36,054 nt of DNA from an uncultured Verrucomicrobiales bacterium (GTDB lineage: Bacteria; Verrucomicrobiota; Verrucomicrobiia; Verrucomicrobiales; Akkermansiaceae), in contig CAKZMG010000344.1 of NCBI GenBank assembly GCA_937128235.1, forward strand, positions 1 through 36,054, written 5' to 3'. Shown one piece after another: positions 1-9,792 of this stretch. Made by a program: the position numbers and the translations under genes. Numbering within the stretch: the first letter of the stretch is position 1; the number at the start of each line of letters is the position of its first letter. The notes under the pieces are model-generated. The model had not been told where the DNA came from, made no database searches, and saw only the letters and a program-made list of their open reading frames with translations.

Positions 1-333
1 TACTCTCAAGAAGACACAGATACTGTATTCGGTGGTGACAGATATGAAGATAAAACATCCCTTCGTATTGGTGCAGCGGCAGATTACACGCTCTCTCCAC
101 AGGTTACACTCACTATAGGTGGAAACTACACAATGTCAGATTACAAGGATGCCACTGCTCTACCTGATGGTGACTGGGATCTCTTTAATATCTATGTAGG
201 TGCTACTTACAAAATCAATGATGCGCTATCACTCAGAGCATCTGCGAACCACACAACTTCAGATGCAACTGTTATTCCTAACAGAGATTACGACCGTAAT
301 CGCTATGAGGTAGGTGTGAACTACGCATTCTAA
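1..333 (+). CDS. Outer-membrane beta-barrel protein, C-terminal part (gene truncated by window start)
   Basis: Frame 1 is open from base 1 (YSQEDTDTVFGGDRYEDKTSLRIGAAADYTLSPQ...). Alternating amphipathic strands, ending in ...VGVNYAF with a C-terminal Phe typical of beta-barrel proteins. Confidence 0.7.
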   Translation, partial: YSQEDTDTVFGGDRYEDKTSLRIGAAADYTLSPQVTLTIGGNYTMSDYKDATALPDGDWDLFNIYVGATYKINDALSLRASANHTTSDATVIPNRDYDRNRYEVGVNYAF

Positions 334-360
334 AAAACTATCGAAATATCTGAACGTTTC

Positions 361-397
361 AGCCTTCACTGTGTCAATACATAGTGAAGGCTTTTTT
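361..397 (+). terminator. Intrinsic terminator
   Basis: AGCCTTCACT (361-370) pairs with AGTGAAGGCT (383-392), followed by a T-run. Confidence 0.9.
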
Positions 398-450
398 ATG
401 ACTAAACTATCATACTTTAAAATCATCCCTAGACACTAACTATTAACATA

Positions 451-2631
451 ATGCAAACAAACAATAACATCAATGCAAGTGAGGCAAACCTACACGCTAT
501 AGACTACTGGCAGGTAGTAAAAAATAGATACGGTATGATCATTTTAACGTTCTTACTCGTTCTACTGACTGCTGCTGTCATTACCTACGTAATGCCTAAA
601 ATGTATGAGAGTAAAGTAGTAGTGGAGATTAATCCTTACGGTGCTAAAACTGATGCACTCCGTGTTGGTGGTGAGAGTAGAGCACGAATGACACGTCAAT
701 TTTTGCAGACTCAATTTGCTATTATTAAATCTGAAGAAACACTAAAGAAAGTAAATGATCAGCTAAAGCTTTCAAGGCGTTGGGGGATGAGTGAAAAACT
801 AGCATTGGGAGTTCTATCAGGAATTGTAAACACCAAGCAAGAAAGAGGCACAGACCTTATAGAAATATCAGTAAGGCATGGAAAAAGAGAAGATGTCAAA
901 TTGATTGCAGACCAGGTGGCTAAATCTTATGGTCAGAGAAGAACTGATAGATTGGATAAGCGAAGACTTGAGTCAATTAATGAATTTAAAGACAAAAGGA
1001 GGGTTCAAGAAGACAAAGTTGAAGATCACAGAACGAGACTGTATGCTTTGTCAAAAAAACTGAAGATACCATATCATGGTAAAGATGGTAGATTTTATGC
1101 AGGTAGAGATTCAGATGTTAATGAGCACTCAAGAGCTACCCAAGCTTTTGAGGAAGCTAAGAGAAGTAAAGATCAGCTAGAATCATTTGTTAATTCTCTG
1201 AGCGGACTAAATGATGAGGATTTAATGGTAACGTTGATTGCTTCTGGCAGGTCTGAAGCTGCTGTTTTGAAAGCTGATTATGACCAATTGAGTGAGTTGA
1301 AAAGAGGTAAAAGTGCTTCTTTGGCAAGTGGTCTAGGCATGAATCACAGTAAGATCAAAAGCTTAAACGTAAGCATTAAGGAGATAGAAGAAAGGCTGTC
1401 TAGAACCGTAGTAAACGTGAGGAAGAAGCTGGCTGAAGATTTAGTAGTATTTAATCAAAACGTTGAGAAACTTCGTTTGGATACAGACAATGAGGTGAAT
1501 GACTTGATGGTGTCTGCGGAAGAAAAAACAAGATTCGGAAAAGTAAGAGAAGATTACGAGAGAGAACTGGCTATTTTGGATGCGATTAAGCAAGCTGAGT
1601 TTACTGAACTTCTGGGAGAAAACTTAGAGGGTGATCCTCTATTCTTCCATAAAAACGCAACCACACCAGAAGTAGAAGATTATGTTTCTCCAAACTGGAC
1701 GCTCAACATGGCTCTCGGTGCAGTGGCTGGCTTAATCTTCGGTATTGGTATCGCATTTGCTCTAGAATTCATGGATACTTCAGTGAAGTCGCTTGAAGAT
1801 GTTGAGAGATACTTACAGGTTCCTGTGCTAGCGGTTGTTCCTAGAGATGTAGGAGTCCTACACAAGCAAGCAGGTGCAAGCCCAGATGCAGAAGCATACA
1901 GAATTTTAAGAACTAACATTGAGTTCAACAGAAAGAACCCTGATGATAATGCTATCACGGTAGTATCTGGTGGTGCGGGTGAAGGTAAATCAACTACTAT
2001 GGTGAATCTAGCCTATATCTGTGCCCAGGGTGGATATTCCACACTTATGATTGATGCGGACTTGAGACGTCCTAGACTGCATACTTTCTTTGATATCAAT
2101 AATACTGTTGGACTAACTAACTATCTTACCACTGATCTAATGCTTGAAGATGTGATTCTTCAGACACCAGTGGATAACCTCTTCTTCATGCCTTCTGGTA
2201 TCTTGCCTGCTGATGCAGCTGGAATCTTGAACTCAAGAAGAATGTCTGAGATGGTGCAAGATGTTAAGCAGCGCTTTGACTTAGTGCTTATTGACTCTCC
2301 ACCTATCCTTGGTGTGAGTGACGCATCCGTTCTTGCTTCAGAAGTAGATCTTACAATGATCGTTGTGCAGCATCGTAAACTTCCTAGAAACATGCTCATG
2401 AGAGTGAAGCAAGCTGTCGAGAATGTTGGCGGAACTGTTCTAGGTGTTGTTCTCAACAACGTTGATGTAAGAAGTGATAGTCAATACCAGTACTACACAA
2501 GTTACTACACCTACTATGCTCCATCAGAGATAGATAGAGATAAAACATCTGCTAACGCGGTAGAAACCCCGCAAGCAACCGAAAAGAGATCACCGAAGCC
2601 CGATGCTACGAATGATGATGATCTCTACTAA
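451..2631 (+). CDS. Wzz-domain / BY-kinase (Wzc-like) polysaccharide co-polymerase and tyrosine autokinase
   Basis: N-terminal Wzz TM region, central coiled coil, Walker A SGGAGEGKSTT, Walker A' MIDADLRRPRLH, Walker B DLVLIDSPP, C-terminal Tyr cluster YQYYTSYYTYY. Confidence 0.92.
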   Translation: MQTNNNINASEANLHAIDYWQVVKNRYGMIILTFLLVLLTAAVITYVMPKMYESKVVVEINPYGAKTDALRVGGESRARMTRQFLQTQFAIIKSEETLKKVNDQLKLSRRWGMSEKLALGVLSGIVNTKQERGTDLIEISVRHGKREDVKLIADQVAKSYGQRRTDRLDKRRLESINEFKDKRRVQEDKVEDHRTRLYALSKKLKIPYHGKDGRFYAGRDSDVNEHSRATQAFEEAKRSKDQLESFVNSLSGLNDEDLMVTLIASGRSEAAVLKADYDQLSELKRGKSASLASGLGMNHSKIKSLNVSIKEIEERLSRTVVNVRKKLAEDLVVFNQNVEKLRLDTDNEVNDLMVSAEEKTRFGKVREDYERELAILDAIKQAEFTELLGENLEGDPLFFHKNATTPEVEDYVSPNWTLNMALGAVAGLIFGIGIAFALEFMDTSVKSLEDVERYLQVPVLAVVPRDVGVLHKQAGASPDAEAYRILRTNIEFNRKNPDDNAITVVSGGAGEGKSTTMVNLAYICAQGGYSTLMIDADLRRPRLHTFFDINNTVGLTNYLTTDLMLEDVILQTPVDNLFFMPSGILPADAAGILNSRRMSEMVQDVKQRFDLVLIDSPPILGVSDASVLASEVDLTMIVVQHRKLPRNMLMRVKQAVENVGGTVLGVVLNNVDVRSDSQYQYYTSYYTYYAPSEIDRDKTSANAVETPQATEKRSPKPDATNDDDLY

Positions 2632-2667
2632 TAAAAACCAATAATACAAAATATATATAATAAAATT

Positions 2668-3255
2668 ATGAAATTAATACTACTATTAACATTAATGATA
2701 GCATCTTTTGCTCAAGCAGCAATCAAGAGTGGTGACACGCTCACCATCATGATAAAAGGTGTTCCTCAGGAAGAGCAGAATCAAATTAACGGTAATTATG
2801 AAGTGTCTAAGTCAAACAGAATACATTTACCGTATTTGTCGAGCACTCCGATTAGCACAAGAGGATTGACGACTGCGTCTCTGGCAAGACGTATTGAAGC
2901 CGCGTATAAAAATGCTCAGATTTACACAACACCGAATATCTCCATACAGAGTGCAAATGAGCAAAAGGCTTTAGCGAAAAAGGAAGAACTGGACACAACT
3001 CATAAACTTCAAAAATTTCTAACAGTTTCAGGTCAGGTAGGACGCCCTGGACCTCAGCAGTACCGCCCTGGAATGAGATTGATCGATGTGGTTTCAGCAG
3101 CTGGACCTTCTACCTTTGCAGCTCAGAATCGTGTTGAGCTTCTTAGAAATGGGAAAGTTTATAAATATAATATGAAAATCCCGGCTCATATGGTTGAAAA
3201 GGTATATCCTAATGACCAAATTACTCTGAGAGAGAAAAATTGGAGAGGTAGATAA
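2668..3255 (+). CDS. Polysaccharide export protein (Poly_export + SLBB), paralog 1
   Basis: Signal peptide; GDTLTIMIKGVPQEEQNQINGNYEV; SLBB-like VSGQVGRPGPQQYRPGMRLIDVVSAAG. Confidence 0.85.
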   Translation: MKLILLLTLMIASFAQAAIKSGDTLTIMIKGVPQEEQNQINGNYEVSKSNRIHLPYLSSTPISTRGLTTASLARRIEAAYKNAQIYTTPNISIQSANEQKALAKKEELDTTHKLQKFLTVSGQVGRPGPQQYRPGMRLIDVVSAAGPSTFAAQNRVELLRNGKVYKYNMKIPAHMVEKVYPNDQITLREKNWRGR

Positions 3256-3274
3256 TACCTACTGAAGTTAAATC

Positions 3275-3859
3275 ATGAGATTTCTCACTGTCATTTCAAT
3301 TCTTCTTGCTGCTGTGGCACAAGCTACAGTAGCAGGAGAAACGAAAGCGGTTAAGGGTGATACCTTGCTTATCACAATTAAAGGTGTTCCTCAAGAGGAA
3401 CAGGCGCAAGTGAATGGTCATTATGTGGTTACGAAAGAGGGTAATTTATTACTCCCTTATTTAGCAAAATCGCCAATCAAAGTTGCTGGGAAAGAGCCTA
3501 GGGCGATAGCTAAAATTATAGACTCAGCATACAAAGAGGCGCGTATATTTACGCAGCCTGTGTTGACGGTGATACATCTATCTGGACACACACATATAGG
3601 TTGTGGTAAAACTGTTAGATTTCTCACGGTTTCTGGTCAGGTAGGTCGTCCAGGACCACAGCCATATCGTCCTGGGTTGAGATTGATTGACGTTGTATCT
3701 CAAGCTGGACCTTCTACGTTTGCTGCACAAAATCGTGTTGAACTTCTCAGAAACGGGAAAGTTTATAAATACAACATGAAGATCCCAGCACACATGGTAG
3801 AGAAGGTGTATCCAAATGATCAGATCACACTTAAAGAGAAAAACATAATATCTAAGTAG
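3275..3859 (+). CDS. Polysaccharide export protein (Poly_export + SLBB), paralog 2
   Basis: Same architecture as the preceding ORF; 71/75 identical residues over the C-terminal segment. Confidence 0.85.
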   Translation: MRFLTVISILLAAVAQATVAGETKAVKGDTLLITIKGVPQEEQAQVNGHYVVTKEGNLLLPYLAKSPIKVAGKEPRAIAKIIDSAYKEARIFTQPVLTVIHLSGHTHIGCGKTVRFLTVSGQVGRPGPQPYRPGLRLIDVVSQAGPSTFAAQNRVELLRNGKVYKYNMKIPAHMVEKVYPNDQITLKEKNIISK

Positions 3860-3886
3860 TAGATGCGGTAACTAACAATTTTTTCT

Positions 3887-3922
3887 AAAGCCAATAAGCT
3901 TGATTGCTTATTGGCTTTTTTG
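3887..3922 (+). terminator. Intrinsic terminator
   Basis: AAAGCCAATAAGC ... GCTTATTGGCTTT followed by TTTT, just after the SLBB gene. Confidence 0.9.
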
Positions 3923-3939
3923 TTTGATACGGTATCAGT

Positions 3940-5097
3940 ATGAAAAGTGAGTTAGACAATGATTCTGCCAGATGGAGGCAGGTTTTAGAAAATGATGAAT
4001 CCTATTCATTATCAGCAGTAAATGGAGTTACTTTGATTGATGAATCGAATCTATTAGATTTTCCCAGAGTGTTGAGGGATTCACTTCACTCCCATCTTAT
4101 TTTCGAAACTTCAGGCAGCTCGGGGGTGTCTAAATGGGTCGTGCATCGTAAATCAGCATTGATCAAGCACGCCCAATTAGTGAATACGCATCTCGGTATT
4201 ACGATGAATGATGTTTTGGGGTTAGCCTTACCTCAATATCATGTTGGTGGCTTTGGAGTAATTGCACGAGCTATCACGAGTGGTTCAGTTCTTGCTCAAT
4301 ACAGAGAGAAGTGGTCAGCTTGTGCTTGTGTGGAATTTCTGACTAGGGAAAATGTTAGCGTGTTGTCGTTAGTTCCTACTCAAGTTGTAGATATAGTGGG
4401 TGAAGAGCTAAGTTGTCCTGAATGTGTTAGGGTAACTGTGGTTGGAGGGGGGCAATTAGGTTCTGATGTGCGTGATCGGGCAGTGAAGCTTGGTTGGAAC
4501 ATCCAAGAAAGCTATGGGATGACTGAGACTGGCTCACAAATTGCAACTAGTATTGTGTCTGAGGCTGACGATGATAATGGCTATCTGCCTTTGATCGATG
4601 GCTGGCAGGTGAGGCTAGATAGCGAGGGGATGCTTGAGGTGAAGGGCGAGTGCTTGTTTGAGGGCTATCTAAATGATCGCTCAGAAGGTCGAGTATTTAC
4701 TGATCCGAAAAAAGATGGCTGGTTCACTACAAGCGATCATGTAGATCTGTTAGAAAAGGAAGGTGCTACTAAGTTGAAATTTTTAAGTAGGAGAGATCAG
4801 CAGGTGAAAATTCTAGGTGAATTAGTAGATGTGTCGGCGTTGGAAAATAGGCTGTCTGGTCAGCTGAAGATCGAAGCATACCTCATCTCATTACCTGATG
4901 AGCGGAGAGGAGCTAGGCTATTTCCAGTTGTTGACCATGCCGAAAATGCCGGACTTATCACGAGGCTGAGTTGGTCAGGATTAGAGAGATTAGAAAAGCC
5001 TGTGATCATCACTGAATTTCCGCGCAATGAGATGGGGAAGCTACAGAGGACTAAGTTAGCTGAGGCTGTAGAATCTATTGTTTTTTCAGCGGAGTAG
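3940..5097 (+). CDS. menE: AMP-forming acyl-CoA ligase, o-succinylbenzoate-CoA ligase-like
   Basis: Adenylate-forming motif FETSGSSGVSKWVVH, ESYGMTETGSQ, DGWFTTSD, EMGKLQRTKL. Confidence 0.65.
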   Translation: MKSELDNDSARWRQVLENDESYSLSAVNGVTLIDESNLLDFPRVLRDSLHSHLIFETSGSSGVSKWVVHRKSALIKHAQLVNTHLGITMNDVLGLALPQYHVGGFGVIARAITSGSVLAQYREKWSACACVEFLTRENVSVLSLVPTQVVDIVGEELSCPECVRVTVVGGGQLGSDVRDRAVKLGWNIQESYGMTETGSQIATSIVSEADDDNGYLPLIDGWQVRLDSEGMLEVKGECLFEGYLNDRSEGRVFTDPKKDGWFTTSDHVDLLEKEGATKLKFLSRRDQQVKILGELVDVSALENRLSGQLKIEAYLISLPDERRGARLFPVVDHAENAGLITRLSWSGLERLEKPVIITEFPRNEMGKLQRTKLAEAVESIVFSAE

Positions 5098-5113
5098 GTT
5101 AGAGTTTGTTCAG

Positions 5114-6220
5114 ATGACCTTAGAAGATCTAGGATGGAATGCGGACTTTGCCGCAGAGTTTAAGCCCTTAGCAGCTAAGGGGTGGGTTCCAGCACGGCTG
5201 ATAAGGGATAATAAAATCACTTATGGAGCCTTACTTGAAGGAGGTGAGGAGCTAGAAGTCATCATGGGAGGGAAGGTTTACCATGATGCCGCGTGCGATG
5301 CTGAGCTCCCCGCTGTGGGTGACTGGGTGGCGCTAGATATAGGAAAAGATGATGGCGAGACAGTGATTCGCCACAGACTCACAAGACAGACTTGTTTCTC
5401 TAGAAAGCTTCCTGGAAAGAGTAGTGAAGAACAAGTGATGGCTGCCAATGTGAGCGTAGTCGTTATAGTCACTGATGCTGGATCAGATTTTAATCCACGT
5501 AGGATGGAACGTTATTTTATGCTCACTGAGAGGAGCCGAGCTAAGGCTGTGGTATTAGTGAATAAAAGCGATCTGTTCCCGGATGAAGTGAATGAAGAAG
5601 CGCGAGCTGAAATTTCCGAACTCAATAAAGATGCGGATGTGTATATCACGAGTGCCGCGAGAAATGAAGGTCTGGAGGTGCTAAAAACTTACCTCAAGAA
5701 AGGAGTGAGTATCACGCTCGTTGGCTCAAGCGGAGTGGGAAAATCTACTCTAGTGAATCAGCTGCTGGGCGAAGAATGGCAATGGACGAGTGAGGTCAAT
5801 GAACTCACAGGCAAAGGCAGACATACCACAACAGCCCGAGAGCTGATGGTGCTAGATGATGGTGGGATTCTTATCGATAATCCAGGCATCCGAGAGGTGC
5901 AGATGTGGACGGATGAGACCACTATGCGAGAGAGTTTTGCGGATGTGGAGGAGGTTGCGAGTGAGTGTAAATTCCATGATTGCAAGCACGGAACTGACAA
6001 GGGATGCGCAATCCGAGCCTCTGTGGAAGATGGGAGTCTAGATGTAGGGAGGTATGAAAGTTTCCTGAAATTAGAAGAAGAGATAGAAGAGCTTAAGAAG
6101 AGACAAAAGAAACGTCAGATACTAGTGGAGCGCAGAGCTAAACGGGATCATCGAGTCAAAGCGAGGAATCTAGCAGACAGGATAGATTACGATAAAGAGC
6201 AGAATCCTGAGCGATTCTAA
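5114..6220 (+). CDS. rsgA: Ribosome small subunit-dependent GTPase A (circularly permuted GTPase)
   Basis: Permuted G-motifs NKSD, GSSGVGKSTL, DNPG, and Zn motif CKFHDCKHGTDKGCAI. The ORF track starts at 5078, inside the upstream gene; ATG 5114 is preferred. Confidence 0.9.
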   Translation: MTLEDLGWNADFAAEFKPLAAKGWVPARLIRDNKITYGALLEGGEELEVIMGGKVYHDAACDAELPAVGDWVALDIGKDDGETVIRHRLTRQTCFSRKLPGKSSEEQVMAANVSVVVIVTDAGSDFNPRRMERYFMLTERSRAKAVVLVNKSDLFPDEVNEEARAEISELNKDADVYITSAARNEGLEVLKTYLKKGVSITLVGSSGVGKSTLVNQLLGEEWQWTSEVNELTGKGRHTTTARELMVLDDGGILIDNPGIREVQMWTDETTMRESFADVEEVASECKFHDCKHGTDKGCAIRASVEDGSLDVGRYESFLKLEEEIEELKKRQKKRQILVERRAKRDHRVKARNLADRIDYDKEQNPERF

Positions 6221-6235
6221 CAGAAGTAAGGATTG

Positions 6236-7483
6236 ATGAAGAAACTTACTTGTAGAGAGATAGATTTGAGGATGCAGCCAGTGGAGGTTGCGCAGAAATT
6301 GTCGCACCTAGAAGGCTTGATATTTTTTGATAGCTCGGGAAATTTACCTGAAAACTACCAAGACCCAGTCTCTATTATCGTGGCTGATCCTGTGAAAGTA
6401 ATCAATGGTGAGGAATGTGATTTTACAGAGCTTAGGTCAATCATGGCGAAATATTCTAGTTCTTCTGCTAGCTCAGATAAGTTCTCTAAATTTCCGCTCG
6501 GTGGAGCATTTGGATGGGTGGATTACAATGGAGCGTTTTGCTTCGGCATTTATGAATCTTGTCTGTATTTCGATCACGCTAAACAGAAGTGGTATGAAGT
6601 TGGCGATCTTTCTAAAAAATTGTTAGATTATAAATTGTTAGATTTTGAGGTGAGTGAGTTCACCGCGCATACGAGTAAAGAAGACTACTTATCAGGCGTG
6701 CAACGCGTGCAGGAATATATTCGCGCTGGGGATATCTATCAGGTGAATCTTACTCAGAAATTTAGTGCGAAAGTCAGATCTGGATCATTGTTTTCGCTCT
6801 ACGAGTCATTGAGAAAAATGGCGCCCGCTCCCATGTCTGCGTATTTAAATTTACAAGATAGAGAAATACTATCGTCTTCACCTGAGACGTTTTTAAAGAT
6901 GGATGCTAGAAAAATAGAAACTCGTCCGATCAAAGGGACGCGTCCGAGGTTTAAGGATAGCAAGCGAGATGAAGCATCAGCTAAAGAGCTTTTAGCATCA
7001 GCTAAGGAAAGATCTGAACTGGTGATGATCACAGATTTAGAAAGAAATGATCTAGGGCAGGTCTGTGAATATGGGAGTGTGGAGGTGGATGAAATGCTGC
7101 AACTAGAAAAGCTGGAGCATGTCTATCATCTAGTTTCTAAAGTGAGTGGAGAACTTAGAAGTGAGGTAGATCACTGGCAGGCTCTAGAAAAATGTTTCCC
7201 AGGAGGAAGTATCACTGGCGCACCAAAGAGACGCGCTATGGAAATAATCGCCGAGCTAGAAAGTGAAGATCGAGGGCTTTACACAGGGGCAGTTGGATAC
7301 GTTGGATTCAACCAAGTGAGCCAGTTTAACATTGTGATCCGTACATTGGTGCGTGATGCTGATGAGCTTCACTACCATGTGGGTGCTGGCATAGTAGCAG
7401 ACTCAGATGCATCTGCGGAATATGAAGAAACTCTCCAGAAAGCGAAAGGAATACGCAATGCTCTGAGCTATTATAAAAAATAG
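6236..7483 (+). CDS. pabB: Aminodeoxychorismate synthase component I-like (chorismate-binding enzyme)
   Basis: Chorismate-binding motifs IRAGDIYQVNLTQ, ETRPIKGTRPR, FPGGSITGAPKRRAMEII, YTGAVGYVG. The track start 6233 is a TTG; ATG 6236 is preferred. Confidence 0.8.
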   Translation: MKKLTCREIDLRMQPVEVAQKLSHLEGLIFFDSSGNLPENYQDPVSIIVADPVKVINGEECDFTELRSIMAKYSSSSASSDKFSKFPLGGAFGWVDYNGAFCFGIYESCLYFDHAKQKWYEVGDLSKKLLDYKLLDFEVSEFTAHTSKEDYLSGVQRVQEYIRAGDIYQVNLTQKFSAKVRSGSLFSLYESLRKMAPAPMSAYLNLQDREILSSSPETFLKMDARKIETRPIKGTRPRFKDSKRDEASAKELLASAKERSELVMITDLERNDLGQVCEYGSVEVDEMLQLEKLEHVYHLVSKVSGELRSEVDHWQALEKCFPGGSITGAPKRRAMEIIAELESEDRGLYTGAVGYVGFNQVSQFNIVIRTLVRDADELHYHVGAGIVADSDASAEYEETLQKAKGIRNALSYYKK

Positions 7484-7528
7484 ATCCAGATCATAGGTGA
7501 GCGAAGGTGAGAACCAGTCTCCCTTAAA

Positions 7529-8179
7529 CTACTTAGAGAAAATAAAAGTTTTGTGGTCTTGGTAATGTCTAGCAGCTAGTCCTCCTACAAAGAAGAGTAT
7601 GGCGAGAACCATGAAAATGATGAAGCTAAGACCAGAGTTAGACTTTGTGCTGACTGGTCTGTTAGAAACCACTGGCTTATCCGAGTCCGTTTTTAGTTTT
7701 TTCTTAGGTTTTTTTTCATCGTCCGAAGATGATTTCTTCGCAGATGATTTAGCTTCTTCTAGCACTACATCGTCTTCTTCCTCGTCATCAGCTGGCTTAG
7801 CTTCTTTTTTTTGCTTAGATTTAGGAAAACTAGCTTTCTGCTGTGGCTCAAAATCCTCAAGAGCGAGAGTTTCTTTCTCTTCATCACTCAGCGTGAATTC
7901 CATATCAATATCATCGCCGATTTGCACAGTTATTCCATCTATGAGATCGATGATCGAGTATTGAGTGTCCTCATGTTTGATGCCATTGGTTGAATTGTTA
8001 TCTACCAGAATGAATCCACCTTCTACTCGTTTCATTTTGCAATGATTAGTGGAAGCGGAACCTGTAGTGATAAGGATGTCGTTATCGCTACCGCGACCTA
8101 TCTTAGTGACGATGCGGTCAGTTTTGAGGCGATATGGCTGAGGTGTTTTACCCGGCTCTGAGATGATGATTCTAGGCAT
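7529..8179 (-). CDS. FHA-domain protein with charged linker and C-terminal TM helix
   Basis: FHA core KIGRGSDNDILITTGSASTNHCKMKR..NSTNGI; acidic/Lys-rich linker; C-terminal hydrophobic segment FIIFMVLAILFFVGGLAA. Confidence 0.85.
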   Translation of the reverse strand: MPRIIISEPGKTPQPYRLKTDRIVTKIGRGSDNDILITTGSASTNHCKMKRVEGGFILVDNNSTNGIKHEDTQYSIIDLIDGITVQIGDDIDMEFTLSDEEKETLALEDFEPQQKASFPKSKQKKEAKPADDEEEDDVVLEEAKSSAKKSSSDDEKKPKKKLKTDSDKPVVSNRPVSTKSNSGLSFIIFMVLAILFFVGGLAARHYQDHKTFIFSK

Positions 8180-8314
8180 AATGATTAATTTATTGGCAAT
8201 AGACTAGTGAAACTGAGCGGAGAGAGAAAGAAAAATTACTCTAAATACTCAAAATTTAGAGGATTCTGTAAATGTGGCTGTTCAATGGCAAGATTCCTGT
8301 GTAACTAGCACTTA

Positions 8315-9436
8315 GTGTTTGAACTAATAAAAACAGATTCGGAAACAAAAGCTCGGCGCGGAAGGCTCACAACAGCGCATGGAGTGGTGGAGACACCCAT
8401 CTTCATGCCAGTCGGGACGCAGGGCTCAGTGAAGACCCTTCACCCAGATGACCTAGTGGCGATGGGGTCACAGATTATCTTGGGGAACACCTATCATTTG
8501 AATTTAAGACCAGGGCTAGAGGTGATTAGGGAGTTTGGTGGGCTGCATGAGTTTATTGATTGGGATATGCCTATTCTGACGGATTCTGGAGGATTTCAGG
8601 TTTGGTCGCTTGCTAAACTACGTAAAATCACTGAAGAGGGGGTAAGGTTTCAAAATCACTTAGATGGCTCTAAAATGATGCTCTCGCCAGAAGTCAGCAT
8701 GGAGATTCAGGCTACGCTGGGCAGCGATATCGCAATGTTGTTTGATGAATGCCCGCCCTATCCGTGCGAGGAAAAATACGCGCTAGAATCGCTCGCCCTC
8801 ACTACCCGATGGGCGAAACGCTGCAAGGAATGGGTCGCGCAGCATGAGCCGAGGTCTGGCACTGGCAGGCAGATGCATTTCGGGATCGTGCAGGGGAGTA
8901 TCTATGCTGAGATGCGTGAGCAGTCCGCACGAGAGCTGGTAGAGCTGGGCTTCGATGGCTATGCTGTGGGCGGTATTTCCGTAGGCGAGCCAGAGCACGA
9001 AATGATCCGCGCTATCGAGAATGCGGTGCCATTTCTGCCAGAAGATAAGCCCAGATATGCGATGGGACTAGGCACACCTCCACAGATGCTAGAAATGATC
9101 GCGCGGGGTGTGGATATGTTTGACTGTGTGATGCCTACACGTGTGGCACGTCATGGACTAGCCTTCACCGATGAGGGACCCATTCATATCAAAAATAAAG
9201 AATTTGAAATGGATAAACGCCCGCTCACTGAGACCACGCACCCCAGTGTGGCGCGGTTCTCACGGAGTTACATTCGTCACCTATGGAGAGCGAAGGAAAT
9301 GTTAGCTTTGAGGTTGCTTTCTTTCCACAATCTGCATTTCTATCTACGTCTCATGGAGCGAGCGAGAACGGCTATAGAAAATGGCACATTCTCGACCTTC
9401 AAGTCAGAATTTATAAAACGATACAACCAAGAATAA
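8315..9436 (+). CDS. tgt: Queuine/archaeosine tRNA-ribosyltransferase
   Basis: MPVGTQGSVKTL, LTDSGGFQVWSL, GIVQGS, GGISVGEP, DMFDCVMPTRVARHG. Probable GTG start. Confidence 0.95.
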   Translation: MFELIKTDSETKARRGRLTTAHGVVETPIFMPVGTQGSVKTLHPDDLVAMGSQIILGNTYHLNLRPGLEVIREFGGLHEFIDWDMPILTDSGGFQVWSLAKLRKITEEGVRFQNHLDGSKMMLSPEVSMEIQATLGSDIAMLFDECPPYPCEEKYALESLALTTRWAKRCKEWVAQHEPRSGTGRQMHFGIVQGSIYAEMREQSARELVELGFDGYAVGGISVGEPEHEMIRAIENAVPFLPEDKPRYAMGLGTPPQMLEMIARGVDMFDCVMPTRVARHGLAFTDEGPIHIKNKEFEMDKRPLTETTHPSVARFSRSYIRHLWRAKEMLALRLLSFHNLHFYLRLMERARTAIENGTFSTFKSEFIKRYNQE

Positions 9437-9440
9437 TACC

Positions 9441-9752
9441 ATGATTACATTTGAAATATTAGCTAACAAAGGCGCGGCAAGCATAGCACAGTTCGTGCCA
9501 TTCATTCTTCTTTTCGTCATCATGTGGGTGGTGATGATTCGCCCACAGCAGAAGCGCGCTAAGGCTCTGCGTGAGCGCCAAGCTAGCCTTAAAAAAGGCG
9601 ACAATGTAGTCACCATCGGTGGTATGCATGCCACTGTGAACGCAGTGAGCGACACCACTGTTTCACTCAGACTTTCAGAAGGAGTCTTTGTGAAATATGA
9701 CAAAAGTGCCATCGCAAACGTCCTTACAAAAGGGGCTGAAATTGAGAAATAA
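9441..9752 (+). CDS. yajC: Preprotein translocase subunit YajC
   Basis: Small single-TM protein; MIRPQQKRAKALRERQASLKKGDNVVTIGG; directly downstream of tgt as is common. Confidence 0.93.
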   Translation: MITFEILANKGAASIAQFVPFILLFVIMWVVMIRPQQKRAKALRERQASLKKGDNVVTIGGMHATVNAVSDTTVSLRLSEGVFVKYDKSAIANVLTKGAEIEK

Positions 9753-9792
9753 TTCCGTTGAGCTTTCTGCTAGAATGCTCTACACCAGATAA

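Noticed and set aside
2668-3859. Recent gene duplication or gene conversion of the SLBB pair
   Set aside because: Roughly 38 silent differences across the near-identical 75-residue segment are incompatible with very recent homogenisation.
9404-9712. Antisense ORFs in the track (e.g. 9404-9712, 19206-19454, 21708-22112, 28524-28853)
   Set aside because: They overlap well-supported genes on the opposite strand or in another frame, have low-information compositions and no recognisable motifs.
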